NCBI GenBank assembly: GCA_016647705.1
Contig: CM028339.1
Coordinates: forward strand, 20,634,803 to 20,698,802
Length of the DNA: 64,000 nt
Direction of reading: 5' to 3'
Source of the DNA: Eucommia ulmoides
Taxonomy: Eukaryota; Streptophyta; Magnoliopsida; Garryales; Eucommiaceae
Shown here: positions 46,467 through 59,660 of the stretch, in pieces
Layout of the letters: every line of letters starts with the position of its first letter
Position numbering within the stretch: the stretch's first letter is position 1
Program-made: the position numbers and the translations under genes
Notes under the pieces: model-generated
Seen by the model: the letters and a program-made list of their open reading frames with translations, nothing else
The model's database searches: none
Told to the model about the DNA's origin: nothing

Positions 46467-48105
46467 TGGTAAGGGCGCAAAATGCGCCCAGCTACTTACA
46501 CTCCCAAGTATAAGAGGTCTAAGTTTTAGTATAATGTGATAGTTAAGATCGGGTTATCGTATCTACAGGGATTGATGCCATTACTATCGAATACCGCATT
46601 CGTCGTGACCTAACTTTATCTAGGCGAAAAACAAATGTATTTAATTAATTAAACTAATACTAATACAACATAAATTAACTACACTAACATGCTAATATGT
46701 TTTAGGGTGAAGAATTTCCTAGGGATTAAGGTGTTTACAAAGATGTGTTCAATCTCGATTTACTCACGTTTACGGTGTTTGACCTATTTAACAACCTCGG
46801 TACGTAAATTGCACCGCCACTTCTCCCGAGTGTAAGACGGGGGAATAAATGAATTCGAGTCAAAAAATAAATCCCCCTCAACATCTTAACAACCCTAGGT
46901 CTTGTGAGTCTTGCCCAGCGTCACTGATTGCACACAATCCAACTCTCAACCAGGTCATTAGATCGTGCGTTGTATTTACCCTATCTATAATCTCCGTTCT
47001 AAAACTCCCTCACCACCTCTCTTGGGTGTAAGACAAGGGATATAACGCAACTACGAGCCAACAAAGAAGTCCCCCTAAATTTCTTAACGACCCTAGGTCG
47101 CGTTAGTCTTGCCCCAACGTCATCGATTGTCCACGATTCAAACTCCGACCAGGTTATAGAATCGTGGCATTTGTTTACCTAATCCGAATTCGAGGTTTGT
47201 CAAAATCACATATTCTCCATTTATCTAACTAAGCATGATAAACAAACAATACGATAAATACAATCAACTACAAACAACAATCACAAACGAAACGCCGAAA
47301 TCATCCAAACACATATTCATAAATTTATTCATTAATCCCAACTACAATCCATGTTTAGCTAAGGCCTTAGCCACATTTACAATGAAATAACAAGAGAAAC
47401 ATGCTCACATGATCCTAAGATAAAGAAATAAGGAAAAATAATCGAATAACTTAGCCTCGTCCGAAGATAAACCTCTAAAAACGCTCAACGATCGATTCAC
47501 CTTCTTCTCCACTTCAGGATGTGAGTTCCACCTCTAATACTCCTAAATCTACCCTTAGATATATTCTAAGGGGATCAAAAATGAAAGAGAGGCAGAGAAA
47601 GGGGAGGAGATGGGTATTTATAAGAAAAAAATCTCAAAAAATCTAACAAATAACAAGGCTCTGCAAAGGGTTTCCGCCTAGGCGAAGGAATTTTGGCCTA
47701 GGCAGAGGTAGGTCAGTTTGGCTGATCGCTTAGGCGAAGAAGTAGGCGGTAGACCTGGAAAAACATTATGCTGGATTTCTGCCTAGGCGGTGGAATTTCT
47801 GCCTTGGTCGAGGTCAGTCAGCAGCATTTTGTCATTCTCAACTTCTTCACCGCCTAGGCGGAGGTCTGGACGCCTAGGCGGTGGGCTTCCTTCAAATTTT
47901 TGCCTCCATGCTCATTTATCCACTGTAACTTCGTCTGCTTTGGTTCGATCTCATCGTTTTTACTCCAATTTCCTATCTTTTTGCCCCACACACCTAATTT
48001 ATACAAAAAGTAAGAAAAGTAATTAAAACATAATAAAATACTATATAAACGCTTGTTAACCAACTTAATTCAGTTTGGAAATACGTAGGTAGATCACATC
48101 TATCA
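46467..48105 (-). repeat. 3' LTR of element G
   Basis: 1639 bp with a duplicated roughly 190-bp block (about 46800-46985 and 46990-47175) and GCCTAGGCGG motifs between 47675 and 47885, e.g. CACCGCCTAGGCGG at 47848. Open runs at 46849-47031 and 47790-48026 are LTR sequence. Confidence 0.9.
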
Positions 48106-49708
48106 AATACCCCCAAACTTGGAATTTGGCTAGTGCTCGAGCCAAACACACACACTAAAATGAAAAATACAAAATGAAATTAAATAACGAACAACCTAAA
48201 AACAATCTGAACATAACAACATATGAGTTTTGACTTCTTCTAACGGCCAAGTTATTGTCCCACAACAACCGCCAATTATTTCGAGTTCAGGTGGTAACAC
48301 ACAACATGTAATATTCTAGAATTTAGACATGCAATAATGGTGAATGCCATTCTAGATCCTGTAAACGTGTTAGTGCGTGACTCAATAATGTAACTCGGTT
48401 TTCGAGTTGAAACTCCGCTCCTCTCCTTTTAGTCAAGTGGCTCTCTCTAAGCTTTTTCTTCCATCTCGTAACCTTAGGGTGACCTCCCAACCAAGGTTAA
48501 GGTTAGTCACCCCCTCGTCTGGTCAAGAAGAGACAACCAGATTGGATCATCCACCAACGAAATTCATGACTTAGACCGTGAAGGACTAGGATTTCCATAG
48601 GCCGGATTGGGGTTCACTCTCCACTAATGTAGGTTTAGTAGTTCATAGAGATCAGAACGACTTGGTTCAATTAAGGAATATTTGGCCGAGGGTATTTCGG
48701 AATTGAAAACGGGTCAACGTTGTTAACTTAACGTTGCCCAAGGCTCACACATTCACTCTCGAACCCCCATAGATAGATTGGAAAATAATTATGAACTTAA
48801 CATTTTAGACTGACGTACTCACTTGTCAAAAAAAAATAAAAAAATTAAAACCATATGTACACTTGATTTTCTTTTTCAACGATCACACCCCCAAATTTAT
48901 TTAATTGTTACAATTGAACGGGTGTGTGAAATACAAATGAAAAATGACAAGTGAGTACTCAAATACCGAACCAATTACAAGTTTGCCCTAAACCCAAACG
49001 CTCACATCAAGTAGCATTTGCAATTGCTAACTTGATTCACTCAAATGTGCCTTTAAATTCAGTGATTAAGATTTGGAAAAAAATCAACTGGCTAGGGTAT
49101 TAGTTTATGTGTTCAGAATTGAAATAGTATTTAGGCTTCGATAGGGTAACGAGGGATAAACATGTTACAGGGTAGGCTTTAAAGGCTCAAGCAACAAAGA
49201 GAAAGCCTAAATCACATCTCCTGAACTACCTCCCCTAGGATTTCGCCTCAAGTTTCCCCTTAATCAAGTTCTAGAATCCTTAATGTGTCATGAATTTGGC
49301 TAATCGATAATCGTCCTCAAATCAATTGAATAACTATACATTGACTCTATGTGCTCGTGCAAATTAGGATTTATAATAATTTTTACCAAAAATCATAGTG
49401 AAGCACACAGAATACACATGCATGGGTATTACCCTTGACCTTGAAAACAACCATGGGTAATTATCATCATCGGGTAACGGCCTAGATGAACACAAAACTC
49501 AACATATAAACAACAACACAAAAGTATAAATACATTCTAACCTAAACACACATGCAATACAGAAAAACAATAACACATAAACTAACATACTATACTACAC
49601 ATCACTTCCGAACTTAAAACGGATAGTGTTGTCAGTGATCCCAATCATCAATCTCAATATATGGAATTTAAAGCATGCTGACGAAGGGTGTTTAGAACAC
49701 GTACCTGG

Positions 49709-49730
49709 GAGGCAAGATGATCTCACCTCT
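49709..49730 (-). other. Conserved post-gag inverted repeat (element G)
   Basis: Minus strand GAGGTGAGA, loop TCA, TCTTGCCTC: 9 pairs with two G-U wobbles. The upstream stem CTTGGG, AGGTAA, CCCAAG is perfect (about 49768-49785). Confidence 0.6.
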
Positions 49731-49796
49731 GAATCAAGTCAGATGTAACGGATTTAGCTTATTTGACCTTGGGTTACCTCCCAAGAAGCGCGAGGT

Positions 49797-49968
49797 TTAA
49801 TATCCTTGACCCGACATTTTCAGAACGCCCTCAAGATTGGCGAGGTTTTGCTTTGGATGACTCAATCTTTCAACGAAATACCTTATCGGCTTATGTGCTT
49901 GGCCAAGCAACATAAAACGAATTGGAATCCCGTCAAAAGGGATGCAACAATACTTGTCGATCTAACAT
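49797..49968 (-). pseudogene. Collapsed gag remnant of element G (172 bp)
   Basis: Starts MLDRQVLLHPF, then the first gag codons run directly into the end region (reading LEGVLKMSGQGY in part) and a TAA. It is exactly the length of the remnant in D (172 bp), so the same deletion of about 815 bp is present in both. No working protein is expected. Confidence 0.8.
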
Positions 49969-50289
49969 CGCCAAGTACCCTGCATTGGAAACAAAAACAA
50001 AACTACAAAAAAAAATTATATACAAAATAAATGCCTAAAGTAAAGTCAAGTCATTTACACACAATATCGACAATAACGACATCGCCAATTCCTGACAATA
50101 CGATGCACTTGCTTCTCCTATCTAAAACTAAAGTCCTGGGACGTTACCGCGTTTCTCCGGCAACAACATCAAAACAATCACCGGCATACGATACACTTCC
50201 TTCTCCTATCTAAAACTTAAGTCTCCGGCCGTTACTGCATTTCTCTGGCAAGAACATCAAAACAATCCCCAATAACGGCGCAAAAAACT

Positions 50290-51930
50290 TGGTAGGAGTG
50301 CGAAATGCGCCCAGTTACTTACACTCGCAAGTATACGAGGTCTAAGTTTTAGTATAGTGTGATCATTAAGATCAAGTTATCGTATCCACAGGGATTGGTG
50401 TCGTTACTATCGAATACCGCGTTCGTCGTGACCTAACTTTATCTAGGCAAAAAATAAATGTATTTAATTAATTAAACTAATACTAATATAACCTAAATTA
50501 ACTGCCGTAATATGCTAATATGTTTTAGGGTGAAGAATTATCTAGGGATTAACGTGTTTACAAATATGTGTTCGATCTCAATTTACTCACGTTTACGGTG
50601 TTCAACCAATTTGACAACCTCGGTACGTAAACTCCACCGCCACCTCTCCCAAGTGTAAGACGGGGGAATACATGATTTCGAGTGATTCAAAAAGTCTTCC
50701 TCAATGTATTAACGACCTTAGGTCACGTGAGTCTTACCCAGCGTCATTGATTGCACACAATCTAACTCCCGACTGGGTCATTGGATCGTGCGTTTTATTT
50801 ACCCTATTGACAATCTCTGTTCTAAAACTCCCTCACCATCTCTACCAAGTGTAAGATGAGAGATATAACACAACTTCGAGCCAACGCAAAATTTCCCCTC
50901 AATATCTTAACGACCCTAGGTCGCGTGAGTCTTGCCCCAATGTTATTGATTGTCCACGATTCAAACCCCCACCAGGTTATAGAATTATGGCGTTTGTTTA
51001 CCCTAATCCTAATCCAGGGTTTGTTAAAATCCCGTATTCTCCATTTATCTAACTAAGCATGATAAACAAACAATACAATAAATACAATTAAACTACGAAG
51101 AAGAATCACAAACAAAACACCGAAATCATCCAAACACATATTCATAAATTTATTCGGTAATCCCTACTACAAACCATGTTTAGCTAAGGCCTTAGCCATA
51201 TTTACAATGAAATAATGAGCTAAACATGCTCACATGATCCTAAGATAAAGAAATATGGAAAAACAATCAAAGAACTTAGCCTCGGCCAAAGATAAACCGC
51301 TAAGAACGCTAAACGATCGATTCACTGTCTTCTCCACTTCGGGATATGAGCTCCACCTTTAAAACTCCTAAATCTACCCTTAGATATATTCCAAGGGGCT
51401 CAAAAATGCAAGAGAGGTGAAGAAAGGGGAGGAGAGGGGTATTTATAGGCAAAAGATCTCAAAATATCTAATATATATCAAGGCTGTGCAGAGGGTTTAC
51501 GCCTAAGTGAAGGAATTTTCGCCTAGGCGGAGGTAGGTTGGTTTAGCTGATCGCCTAGGCGAAGAAGTAGGCGGTGGACTAGGAAAAATATTCTGTTGGA
51601 TTTTCGCCTAGGCGGTGGAATTTCTACCTAGGCCGAGGTCAGTCAGCAGCATTTTGTCATTCTTAGCTTCTTCACAGCCTAGGCGAAGGTTTGGACGCCT
51701 AGGTAGTGGGCTTCCTTAATATTTTTGCCTCCTTGCTCATTCATCCATCGTAACTTCATTTGCTTTGGTTTGATCTCACTGTTTTTACTCTAGCTTCCTA
51801 TATTTTTGTCCCACACACCTGATTTATACAAAAAGTAAGAAAAGTAATTGAAACATAATAAAATACTATATAAACACTCAAAAACCAACTTAATTCGATT
51901 TGGAAATATGTAGGTGGATCACACCTATCA
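50290..51930 (-). repeat. 5' LTR of element G
   Basis: 1641 bp, TGGTAGGAGTGCG...CTATCA on the plus strand, closely matching 46467-48105 with the same tandem duplication and CCTAGG motifs. Confidence 0.9.
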
Positions 51931-52424
51931 CTTGTTTCCCACTATTTCACTCCGCCAACAATGGATGCATCCAAATTTAACCAAATAGAAATTTTGCAGA
52001 TCAGGAAGAAGAGGAAGAGACATGCAAAGAAACCTTCTAGGCTATCTAAGCAGTCATCAACTCAGTCTACTGCCCCTGTTACAGCTAGGTCTACAATTCA
52101 ACCATCTTCAGTTCAACCTGCTGCTCAACCAACGGCTCCTTGTCCTCATCTTATTCTTTTTACAGTCTTTGAGTCTGATAATGATTCTCAACCCTTGAGT
52201 AGGTGTAGGCGTGGGGTCTTCCAGCCCAAGTTCTAGTTCTCATAAAGATCAGGGATCAGAGCTTGACATATGTGCAACTGGCGTGTCTACCAACCATGCG
52301 GCAAAGTCTACTTGAACATACTCTCATCCTTCTCCTCCTACAACAGTTGCTTCTAATCAGGGGTGTTAAGTAGTCACGGCATGTCACGTAAGTAGATATG
52401 CCATCTGATAAAGAAGGTTGGTTG
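51931..52424 (+). pseudogene. Basic and Ser/Gln/Pro-rich ORF fragment, unknown retroelement
   Basis: ATG at 51961 opens MDASKFNQIEILQIRKKRKR, then HAKKPSRLSKQSSTQSTAPV, a Pro/Gln-rich stretch and LILFTVFESDNDSQPLSRCR. After a frameshift the frame continues SSSHKDQGSELDICATGVST. The basic cluster and low-complexity linker resemble N-terminal parts of plant retroelement ORFs. The sequence continues after solo LTR J at 62917, where a coiled-coil-like part follows. No domain is firmly recognised. Confidence 0.45.
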
Positions 52425-52649
52425 TGGCGTGTATTTACGCATGCTACTTTCACCGAAAGTATACGGGTCACATTTTAGTAAAGATGGGGAAAGTAAGGGT
52501 ATCGTGTCCACAAGGAATGGTTGAAATTATTATCGAGTACCGCAATTATCGTAACCTAATTTTATCTAGGCGGAAATAAATGAATTTATAATTAATTAAT
52601 ACTAATACAAAGTTAATTTATTTAATTATACTAATATTATATTGAGATG

Positions 52650-54757
52650 TGTTGATCCTCAGATTTTGATGAACAATTAAGTATTAATGTTTTGGTGGAG
52701 CTAATGTTTTGATTGAGTGTTTTAGTTTTAAAGTTTTAATGAGGAAGATGAAAAATTAAATGGATGCTAAATGATGATGTTCAAGATATTGAAGAATTAA
52801 GAATTTGAAAAAATTAGGGAAAACAACTCAAGTGAATCTCAACTCTTAATATCCCAATTAGGAACACACACATGACACAAAATGTATTTTATTATTTATG
52901 TGTATTTTGATTAAATGAAATTATTTGCTCCTATGTGATTTGAAAAGAAATATTTTTGATTGACTAAAATGAAATATAAGAATATTAGTGGAGCTTATTT
53001 AGGAGAGAAAATGGTTAAAGGAGCGAAAACGTAAAAGAAAATGAGTTAAAAATATGTTCAGAAGAGAGATCCATAAGACATCAGTCGACTAATGAGTCGA
53101 CTAGACCAAGATGCTGAAAGATCCTGTATCTCTAAGTCGACCGACATGTTGACCGGATAAGAGAAGTTGAACTCTTTGAATCCACAAGTCGACAAGTAGG
53201 TCAACCGATGAAGGCAAAATGAACTCTCTGAATCTACAAGTCGATAGACAGGTCGACCGATGAATGCGGCAGTGTTGGCTTGGCTACAACCTGAATTGGG
53301 CAGTCGACTGACCAACTGACCGAATGTGCTGTTTCAGGATATTGTTTTATCCGAAATTATATCTAAAAGTAGCAATTTTTGGTTTGGATTTGAGAGAAAT
53401 TTCAGGGATATTTTCTATATTTAAGATATGGTTCACATATTAATTAAATCTTATTAATATGGTTCATTGATTATTAATGTTTCTCAATTTGGTACTTAAA
53501 ATTGATTCTATTCTTATTAATTGAGATTGAGAAATATTTGGAGGGTTTAATTAAAAGATTTGAAAGCTGTTTTAAAGTGAATTGAACCTAAATGAAGTCA
53601 TTATGATATAAGGGGTCTATAAGTACTATTAATTGTCATGACACATGTAAACTAACCGTTAGAAGGCTGATTTTATACTCCTACATATTGACCTGCGAAT
53701 TTCTTATATAAAATAATATCTATTGAGAGAGAAAAGAAGTTAAGATCATTTTGTGAGCTTTTGTAAGAGTTATTATATTAAGATATTGTGAGCTTTTCTG
53801 AGAGACGATCTTGAAGATCAACTGCTATTAATCTTTGCTGCTACCGTATTTGAAGTTACGTAGTTTTAATCATTCTTTCAGTGGATTCCGGGTGAGATCT
53901 TTCCAATTATATTCTTTCATTGCATTATCTGATTATTGTTTGTAAATCGATCTTAGAAATTGTTTATGATTTTTTGAAGAAAATAGTTTTACAAATAATT
54001 TCTTGAATCTGATTACGTGCTCCAATTTGCTACCCATATCTTAGTCAAAATCAAAATTTTCTGTCTCACGTTTTTCTATCACTAGATTGGGATATTAATT
54101 GAGTTATTTTTTATCTAGGGTGGTAGAAGTTCCGAGTGAGATTTTCTGCTTATCATTTTTTGGTGATTAGTGTGACGGGTTAAATACTGTTGGGGGTATT
54201 TAATCAAGGGTAGCTGGGTTTCAGTCTCTTCCTGTAAAGAGATTGAGGTAGTGATTCTTCCTGGACAGAATTGTGATTTGAGTGATTTGTAAAGGTTCAA
54301 TCCTTACCTGGAAAAAAGATAGTTGGAGTGTTTTGTGAGGTTTTGATTCTTGAGCCTTAGTGTTAAAAAGAATTAGGTTATTCTTTAGCATGTAAAAAGT
54401 AGAGGTTCTTCTTTAGCTTGGGAAAACGATATTGTAAAGGTTGATTCTGATCGTGTAAAAGAATCGGTGTGAGGATTTGATTCGTACCTTTAAAGGGATC
54501 TTGGTTTTAGTGGGTGCGACCTCCGTGGAGCTCGGGGGACTGGATTAGTCAAGAGTAGTTTGGTGAACTAGTATAAATCTTTGGTGTGCTGCTATATAAA
54601 TCTTTATTTGCACTTAGTTGATTATTTTATTCCGCTGTGATATACAGATAATAATTAGTTTAGGATTAAAATTAATTATTTGATTTATTAAATTTTTTTC
54701 TGATAATTTTTAATTACCCAATTCACCCCCTCTCTTAGGTATTCTACTAGGCCAACG
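52650..54757 (+). repeat. 5' LTR of the copia element
   Basis: 2108 bp, TGTTGATCCTCAG...GGCCAACG. Near 53090-53320 are three to four tandem-like repeats with AAGTCGACCGACATG, CTCTGAATC(C/T)ACAAG and AGGTC(A/G)ACCGATGA. Confidence 0.9.
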
Positions 54758-54806
54758 TTTGGCATCTGACCTGGTTTAGCTTGAATTTTTAGCTAACAAA
54801 GATCAC

Positions 54807-56033
54807 ATGGCACACATAGTACGCACACTAGCTGAGGGGTAGTCTATGCATCGACCACCCTTGTTTGCAGGTGAAAGTTACTCGTTTTAGAAAGACAAGA
54901 TAATAACCTTTTTTCAGGCTACAAATTACGATGTGTGGCTGACAATCGTGGATGGTCCATTTATTCCAGTGAAAAACGGAGTTGAGAAGAAGAAGGAACA
55001 ACTCATGGCTTCCGATAAGTAGAAATTCTCCATTAATTCTCAAGTTATCAATATTCTCTTTCACTCTTTAGACGCTAATGAATATTCTAGAGTTTCTGGT
55101 TGCAAATCTACAAAGGAGATGTGGGATAAACTACAAGTCACCCATAAAGGGACAAGTCAAGTGAAGCAGTCAAAAATCAATGTACTTATGAGAAAATTTG
55201 AGCAGTTCAGAATGGAGGAGAATGAATCGATTCATGAGATGTACACTCACTTCAACAACAAATGCAACAATATAAGTCAACTTGGAAAGCCATACTCCAT
55301 GGATGATAGAGTACGAAAGGTCCTAAGGTCCTTGACAAAAATATGAGAGTCAAAGGTGACGACAATCGAGGAAGCCAAGGATCTTGGCAAATACGACATT
55401 GATGATCTCATTGACAATTTGAAGACTCATAAATCGGTGATTAAAGGTTACAAGGATGATACTGGAAATGGCAAGAGAAAATCCATGGTGCTAAAAGTTC
55501 AAAAAATTAAAGAAGAAAATGATAGTGATGATGAAAGTCTTGATAGTGAGCAAGAGAAAAATGTATCACTTCTCACAAATAATTTTAGAAGAATGACTTG
55601 GCGCACATTCCGTAGAAGAAGAAACCTCAACATGTCTAAAGTGGAATACTATAACTATCGTAAGACCGGTCATTTTCAAAATGATTGTCCCAAACCGAAG
55701 AAAGATAGAGAAAAGGAAAAGAAGAGGAAAGAAAAAAAACAAAAAAAAGCAAAGAAGAGTAAGAATAAATCAATGAAGGCTACTTGGGATGATACAAATT
55801 CAAGTAGCTTAGAAGAATCAAATAGTGAGGATACGTCCATACTTGCATTAATGGCCACTGGTGGTGAGGTAATTGGTTGTTCAAGTTCTTGTCCTTTAAA
55901 TATTGATGAATTATTTGATGTTTATCAAGAACTTTCACATGATTATAAAAATCAATATTCTAAAATAAATGACCTTCAAAATATAATTAACACATTAAAC
56001 AAGCAAGTGGTGGACTACAAATTTGAAAACAAT
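54807..56033 (+). pseudogene. Copia gag, stops and lost zinc knuckle
   Basis: Starts MAHIVRTLAEG, stop, then FFQATNYDVWLTIVDGPFIP, EKKKEQLMASDK, and after EYSRVSGCKSTKEMWDKLQV the long frame VTHKGTSQVKQSKINVLMRK. The nucleocapsid motif has YYNYRKTGHFQNDC where CxxCxxxxGHxxxxC is expected, so both leading cysteines are tyrosine. A very Lys-rich stretch follows (about 55700-55780). The C-terminus ELSHDYKNQYSKINDLQNII is a likely coiled coil as in SIRE gag. Stops occur at 54840 region, 55019 and 55346. It is inactive. Confidence 0.88.
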
Positions 56034-56048
56034 TGATTAAAATCTGAA

Positions 56049-56345
56049 TTGATGGATTTGCAATCAATCGTTCTCAAATTCACCGGCGGTGAAAATAATT
56101 TGAAAATTGTTATGGGTAGTTCACGTGGAGTTTTTGATAAAGTCGGTATTGGATTTCAGAAAAATCTTAAACAAAAACGCTTTCATAAATTTTTTTCTGA
56201 AACCAAGGATCTTGTTAAATATTTTAAATGTAATATTACGAGGCATACTATTCATAGATGTTTTGCTAAAATATCTAACTGTAGACAAGTTTGGGTTCCA
56301 AAAGGAACTACAATTGTCCCAACTAACAAGATCGGACCCACTTAG
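56049..56345 (+). pseudogene. Copia gag-pol linker remnant
   Basis: Open frame with YFKCNITRHTIHRCFAK and RQVWVPKGT. The latter phrase is typical of the segment just before protease in SIRE-like elements, and the former is a decayed second zinc-knuckle-like region. Confidence 0.7.
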
Positions 56346-56368
56346 GCTGGGTACTACTTAGGAACTAT

Positions 56369-57912
56369 TTGAGGTGCTCCTTACAGGTTATTCTAAAAGC
56401 ATCGATAAGCAAGGATAAATGGTTCCTAGATAGTGGTTATTCTCGATACATGATGGGAGATAAAGAAAAATTTACATCTTTGACACCTAAAGATGGAGGC
56501 CATGTGACCTTTGGAGATAACACAAATGGTAAAATTATCGGTATAGATAATATCGGTAATGGTAATACTCTTATTAAAGATGTGTTACTAGTTGATGGAC
56601 TTAAACATAATTTGCTTAGTATTAGTCAACTATGTGACAAGGGTTATAATGTTATATTTGATTATGATAGATGCATCATTAAGAATAGTCATGATAGTAG
56701 TATCTTATTAGTTGCATCACATTTTGAGAATATGTATACTTGCTCTTTTGATGATTTTAATTATCAAAATTTATCATGTTTGAAAGCTTTATCTGAAAAT
56801 AGTTGGTTATGACATAGATGACTTGGGCATGCTAGTATGGAGTTAATTTGTAACTTATCTAAGAAGAATCTTGTACGTGGCCTACCTGATTTGAAATTTG
56901 TGAAGGATAATGTACGTGATGCATGTCAATTAGGCAAGCAAGTTAGATCATCATTTAAGAAAAAAATGCACACGTCCACGTCCAGATGTCTTGAATTATT
57001 GCATCTTGATTTTTTGGGGGCAAACTCTACTACTAGTGTTGCTGGTGAGTTTTATGCATTTGTCATAGTTGATGATTATTCTAGACTTACCTGGGTATAC
57101 TTTCTTACTAAGAAAAGTGAGGTTACTTCTGTTCTTGCTAAATTTTGTAAACGTGTTCAAAATGAGAAGCAATGTTCTATTATTAATATTCGTAGTGATA
57201 GAAGAAGAGAATTTAAGAATGATGAAGTGGTAAGTTATTATGATGAGCATAGTTATGCTCACAATTTTTCTGCATCAAGATCACCGCAACAAAATGGTAT
57301 AGTGGAAAGGAAGAGCATAACGCTTCAAGATAGAGCCAAAACGATGCTCAATGAAAATTATTTAACAACCTACTTCTGGGCTGAAGCAGTAAGTACAGCT
57401 TGTCACGTGGAAATCGAGTATCAATTCGTGGAGGGTTTAACAAAACCCCATATGAAATCAGGAATGGTAAGACTCTGAATATTTCCTATTTTAAAGTCTT
57501 TGGATGGAAGTGTTTCATTTTCAATGACGAGGATAATCTTGATAAATTTGATGCTAAATTTGATTATGAGATTTTCCTTGGATATGCTACTAATAGTAAG
57601 GCTTATAGATTTTATAATAAACGTACTTTAGTAGTAGAAGAAACAATGCATGTTGTTTTTGAGAAATCTGATCCATTCTTGTCGACAAAGGTTTTGGATT
57701 ATGATGATGCAGGTAGCTTAAATAACCAAAACCAAGGTGATGATATACCTAAGGAGTCCCAACAAGAGGAGGAACCTAAGGATAATAATTTAACTTTACC
57801 AAGGGCTATAAATAAAGTACCAGGGCATTCAATTAAAGAAATCATCGGTAATTTTGAAAAAGGTGTAAGTACTCGATATTCTCTTAGGGATATAACTAAT
57901 CTTGCTTTCTGA
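56369..57912 (+). pseudogene. Copia protease and integrase, frameshifted
   Basis: Protease site WFLDSGYSRYMMGDKEKF near 56420 (DSG kept). The pre-integrase segment HLLSISQLCDKGY-like region (LKHNLLSISQLCDKGYNV) is followed by LGHASMELI after two stops near 56812. The integrase core shows LLHLDFLG, FVIVDDYSRLTWVYFL, IRSDRRREF and SPQQNGIVERK, so the D, D and E positions appear kept. A frameshift near 57400 moves to the frame with NISYFKVFGWKCFIFNDED and LGYATNSKAYRFYNKRT, the usual C-terminal part. Confidence 0.9.
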
Positions 57913-57939
57913 TCTCAAATTGAGCCTAAAAATATAAAT

Positions 57940-59335
57940 GAGGCTTTAATTGATGAATCTTGGATTTTCGCAATGCAAGATGAATTAGTTCAATTTGAGT
58001 GGAACAAAGTATGGTGTCTTGTTCCGAGACTGGATTTTCATCCAGTTATTGGTACTAAATGGGTTTTTGGAAATAAAAAATGATGAATCTGGTATGGTAA
58101 TAAGAAATAAAGCAAGATTAGTGGCACAGGGCTATAATCAAAAGGAAGGAATTGATTATGATGGAACTTTTCTCCTGTTGCTAGACTAGAAACAATTAGA
58201 ATGCTATTCGCATTTGCATGTTTACTTAATTTTAAGCTATCTCAAATGGATGTAAAAAATGCATTTCTAAAATGGCTTTCTAGTTAAAGAAGTTTATGTG
58301 GAACAACTCCTGGGATTTGAAAGTGATAAATTTCCGGATCATGTATTTAAACTTCGCAAGGCTTTATATAGACTCAAACAAGCTCCGCGAGCTTTATATA
58401 AGAGACTTAGCCGATATTTGATCGAAAATGGTTTGCGAAGGGGTATTTGTGATATAATACTGTTTGTAAAGCAAACTGATTCTGATATCCTATTAGTACA
58501 TGTATACATTAATGAAATTATTTTTAGATCTACTAATAAGGATTTTTGCCAAGAGTTTGCTAATATAATATAGGTTGAATTTGAAATGCACATAATGGGA
58601 GAGTTGAATTTCTTCCTTGGATTGCAAATTAAGCAAACTAAAGAAGGGATATTTATAAATCAAGCTAAATACACCAAGGAGCTTCTAAAGAAATATGGCT
58701 TGGAAGGAGCTAAAGAATACAAAACTCCCATGGCAATGACTACAAAGATAGAAAAAGACGATATGGGCAAAAGCGTTAATGAAAAAATGTATCGATGTAT
58801 GATGGGTAGCCTGTTATATTTAATTGCTAGTAGACCTGAATTTTTCATTATTTAAAGGGGACAACTAACCTAGGATTATAGTATCCTAGGGGGAGTGATT
58901 TTAAATTGGTAAGTTACTCCAATGCTGACTATTCCAGTTGCAAAGTTGAGCGAAAAAGTACAAGTGGGTCATGTCATTTGTTAGGACATGCTTTGGTTTC
59001 TTGTTTCTTAGTCAAGCAAGAAATAGAATTCTATAGCCTTATCCACTACTGAGGCTGAATACATGTCAGTTGGTAACTGTTGTGCTCGAATTTTATATAT
59101 GAAGCAATAGTTAAATGATTTTTGAGTTTGTATGGAGAAAGTCCCGATCTTTTGTGATAATAATAGTGTTATTTGTTTAAGTAAGAATCCTACACAACAC
59201 TCACGAATTAAGCACATAGAGACTAGATATCATTTTATTCATGATCACATTCAGAATTTTTTTTTTGTTATTGAGTATATTGATACCTCCGACCAACTTG
59301 CTGATGTTTTTACCAAACCACTAGTGGAAGATTAG
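57940..59335 (+). pseudogene. Copia reverse transcriptase and RNase H, inactive
   Basis: RT pieces include NKARLVAQGYNQKEGIDYDG (57.1-58.2 kb region), LSQMDVKNAFL, KALYRLKQAPRALYKRL and the active-site segment LLVHVYINEIIF, where copia has YVDD; the change to YINE removes an essential aspartate. ELNFFLGLQIKQTKEGIFIN and YTKELLKKYGL follow. RNase H ends with FCDNNSVICLSKNPTQHSR, IKHIETRYHFI and DQLADVFTKPL. At least four frameshifts or stops are present between 58085 and 59105. Confidence 0.9.
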
Positions 59336-59660
59336 TTTGTGAAAATCATTTGCGGTTTGGGTATGGTTAGGCATAATGATATTTTCCAAGAGTGAATTAC
59401 ATGTGTGTTCCCCCCCTCCCTATATTTTGTTTTTGAAGATGACAAAGGGAGAGAAAGTAGTGATGTTTTATTAAGGGAGAGTATGTTTAAATTTGTGCTT
59501 TATTATTGAGTACCTTTAATTTATGCTTTATTGATAATATTTTCATTCCTATACTTATATAAGTTAAAAGAACCCATTCTCAGATTTAGGAGGACTGTGG
59601 TTATATTTTTATTTTAAAGAAAACATCAAAGTTAATTGTCATTATCAAAAAGAGAGAGAT

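Larger units (their letters stand above)
46467..51930 (-). mobile_element. TR-GAG element G (short-gag subfamily), complete
   Basis: 5464-bp minus-strand element with two long LTRs (46467-48105, 1639 bp; 50290-51930, 1641 bp), collapsed gag (49968-49797), primer region (reverse of CAATAACGGCGCAAAAAACTT, ending 50289) and polypurine tract next to 48106. Flanking pentamers ATTGC and CTTGT do not match exactly. It shares with D the gag deletion, the LTR tandem duplication and CCTAGG-type motifs. Confidence 0.9.

Noticed and set aside
47790..48026. 78-residue open frame
   Set aside because: Within the 3' LTR of element G and not preserved in its 5' LTR partner at the same place.
46462..51935. 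Target duplication for element G
   Set aside because: ATTGC and CTTGT agree at three of five positions only, which is not evidence.
52425..52649. A complete 5-bp target duplication for LTR J
   Set aside because: Only GTTG matches at both edges (GGTTG against GTTGG), so I report it as partial.
54757..59660. Envelope-like third ORF of SIRE elements in the copia element
   Set aside because: Only about 325 bp of non-coding sequence lie between the RNase H stop and the 3' LTR.
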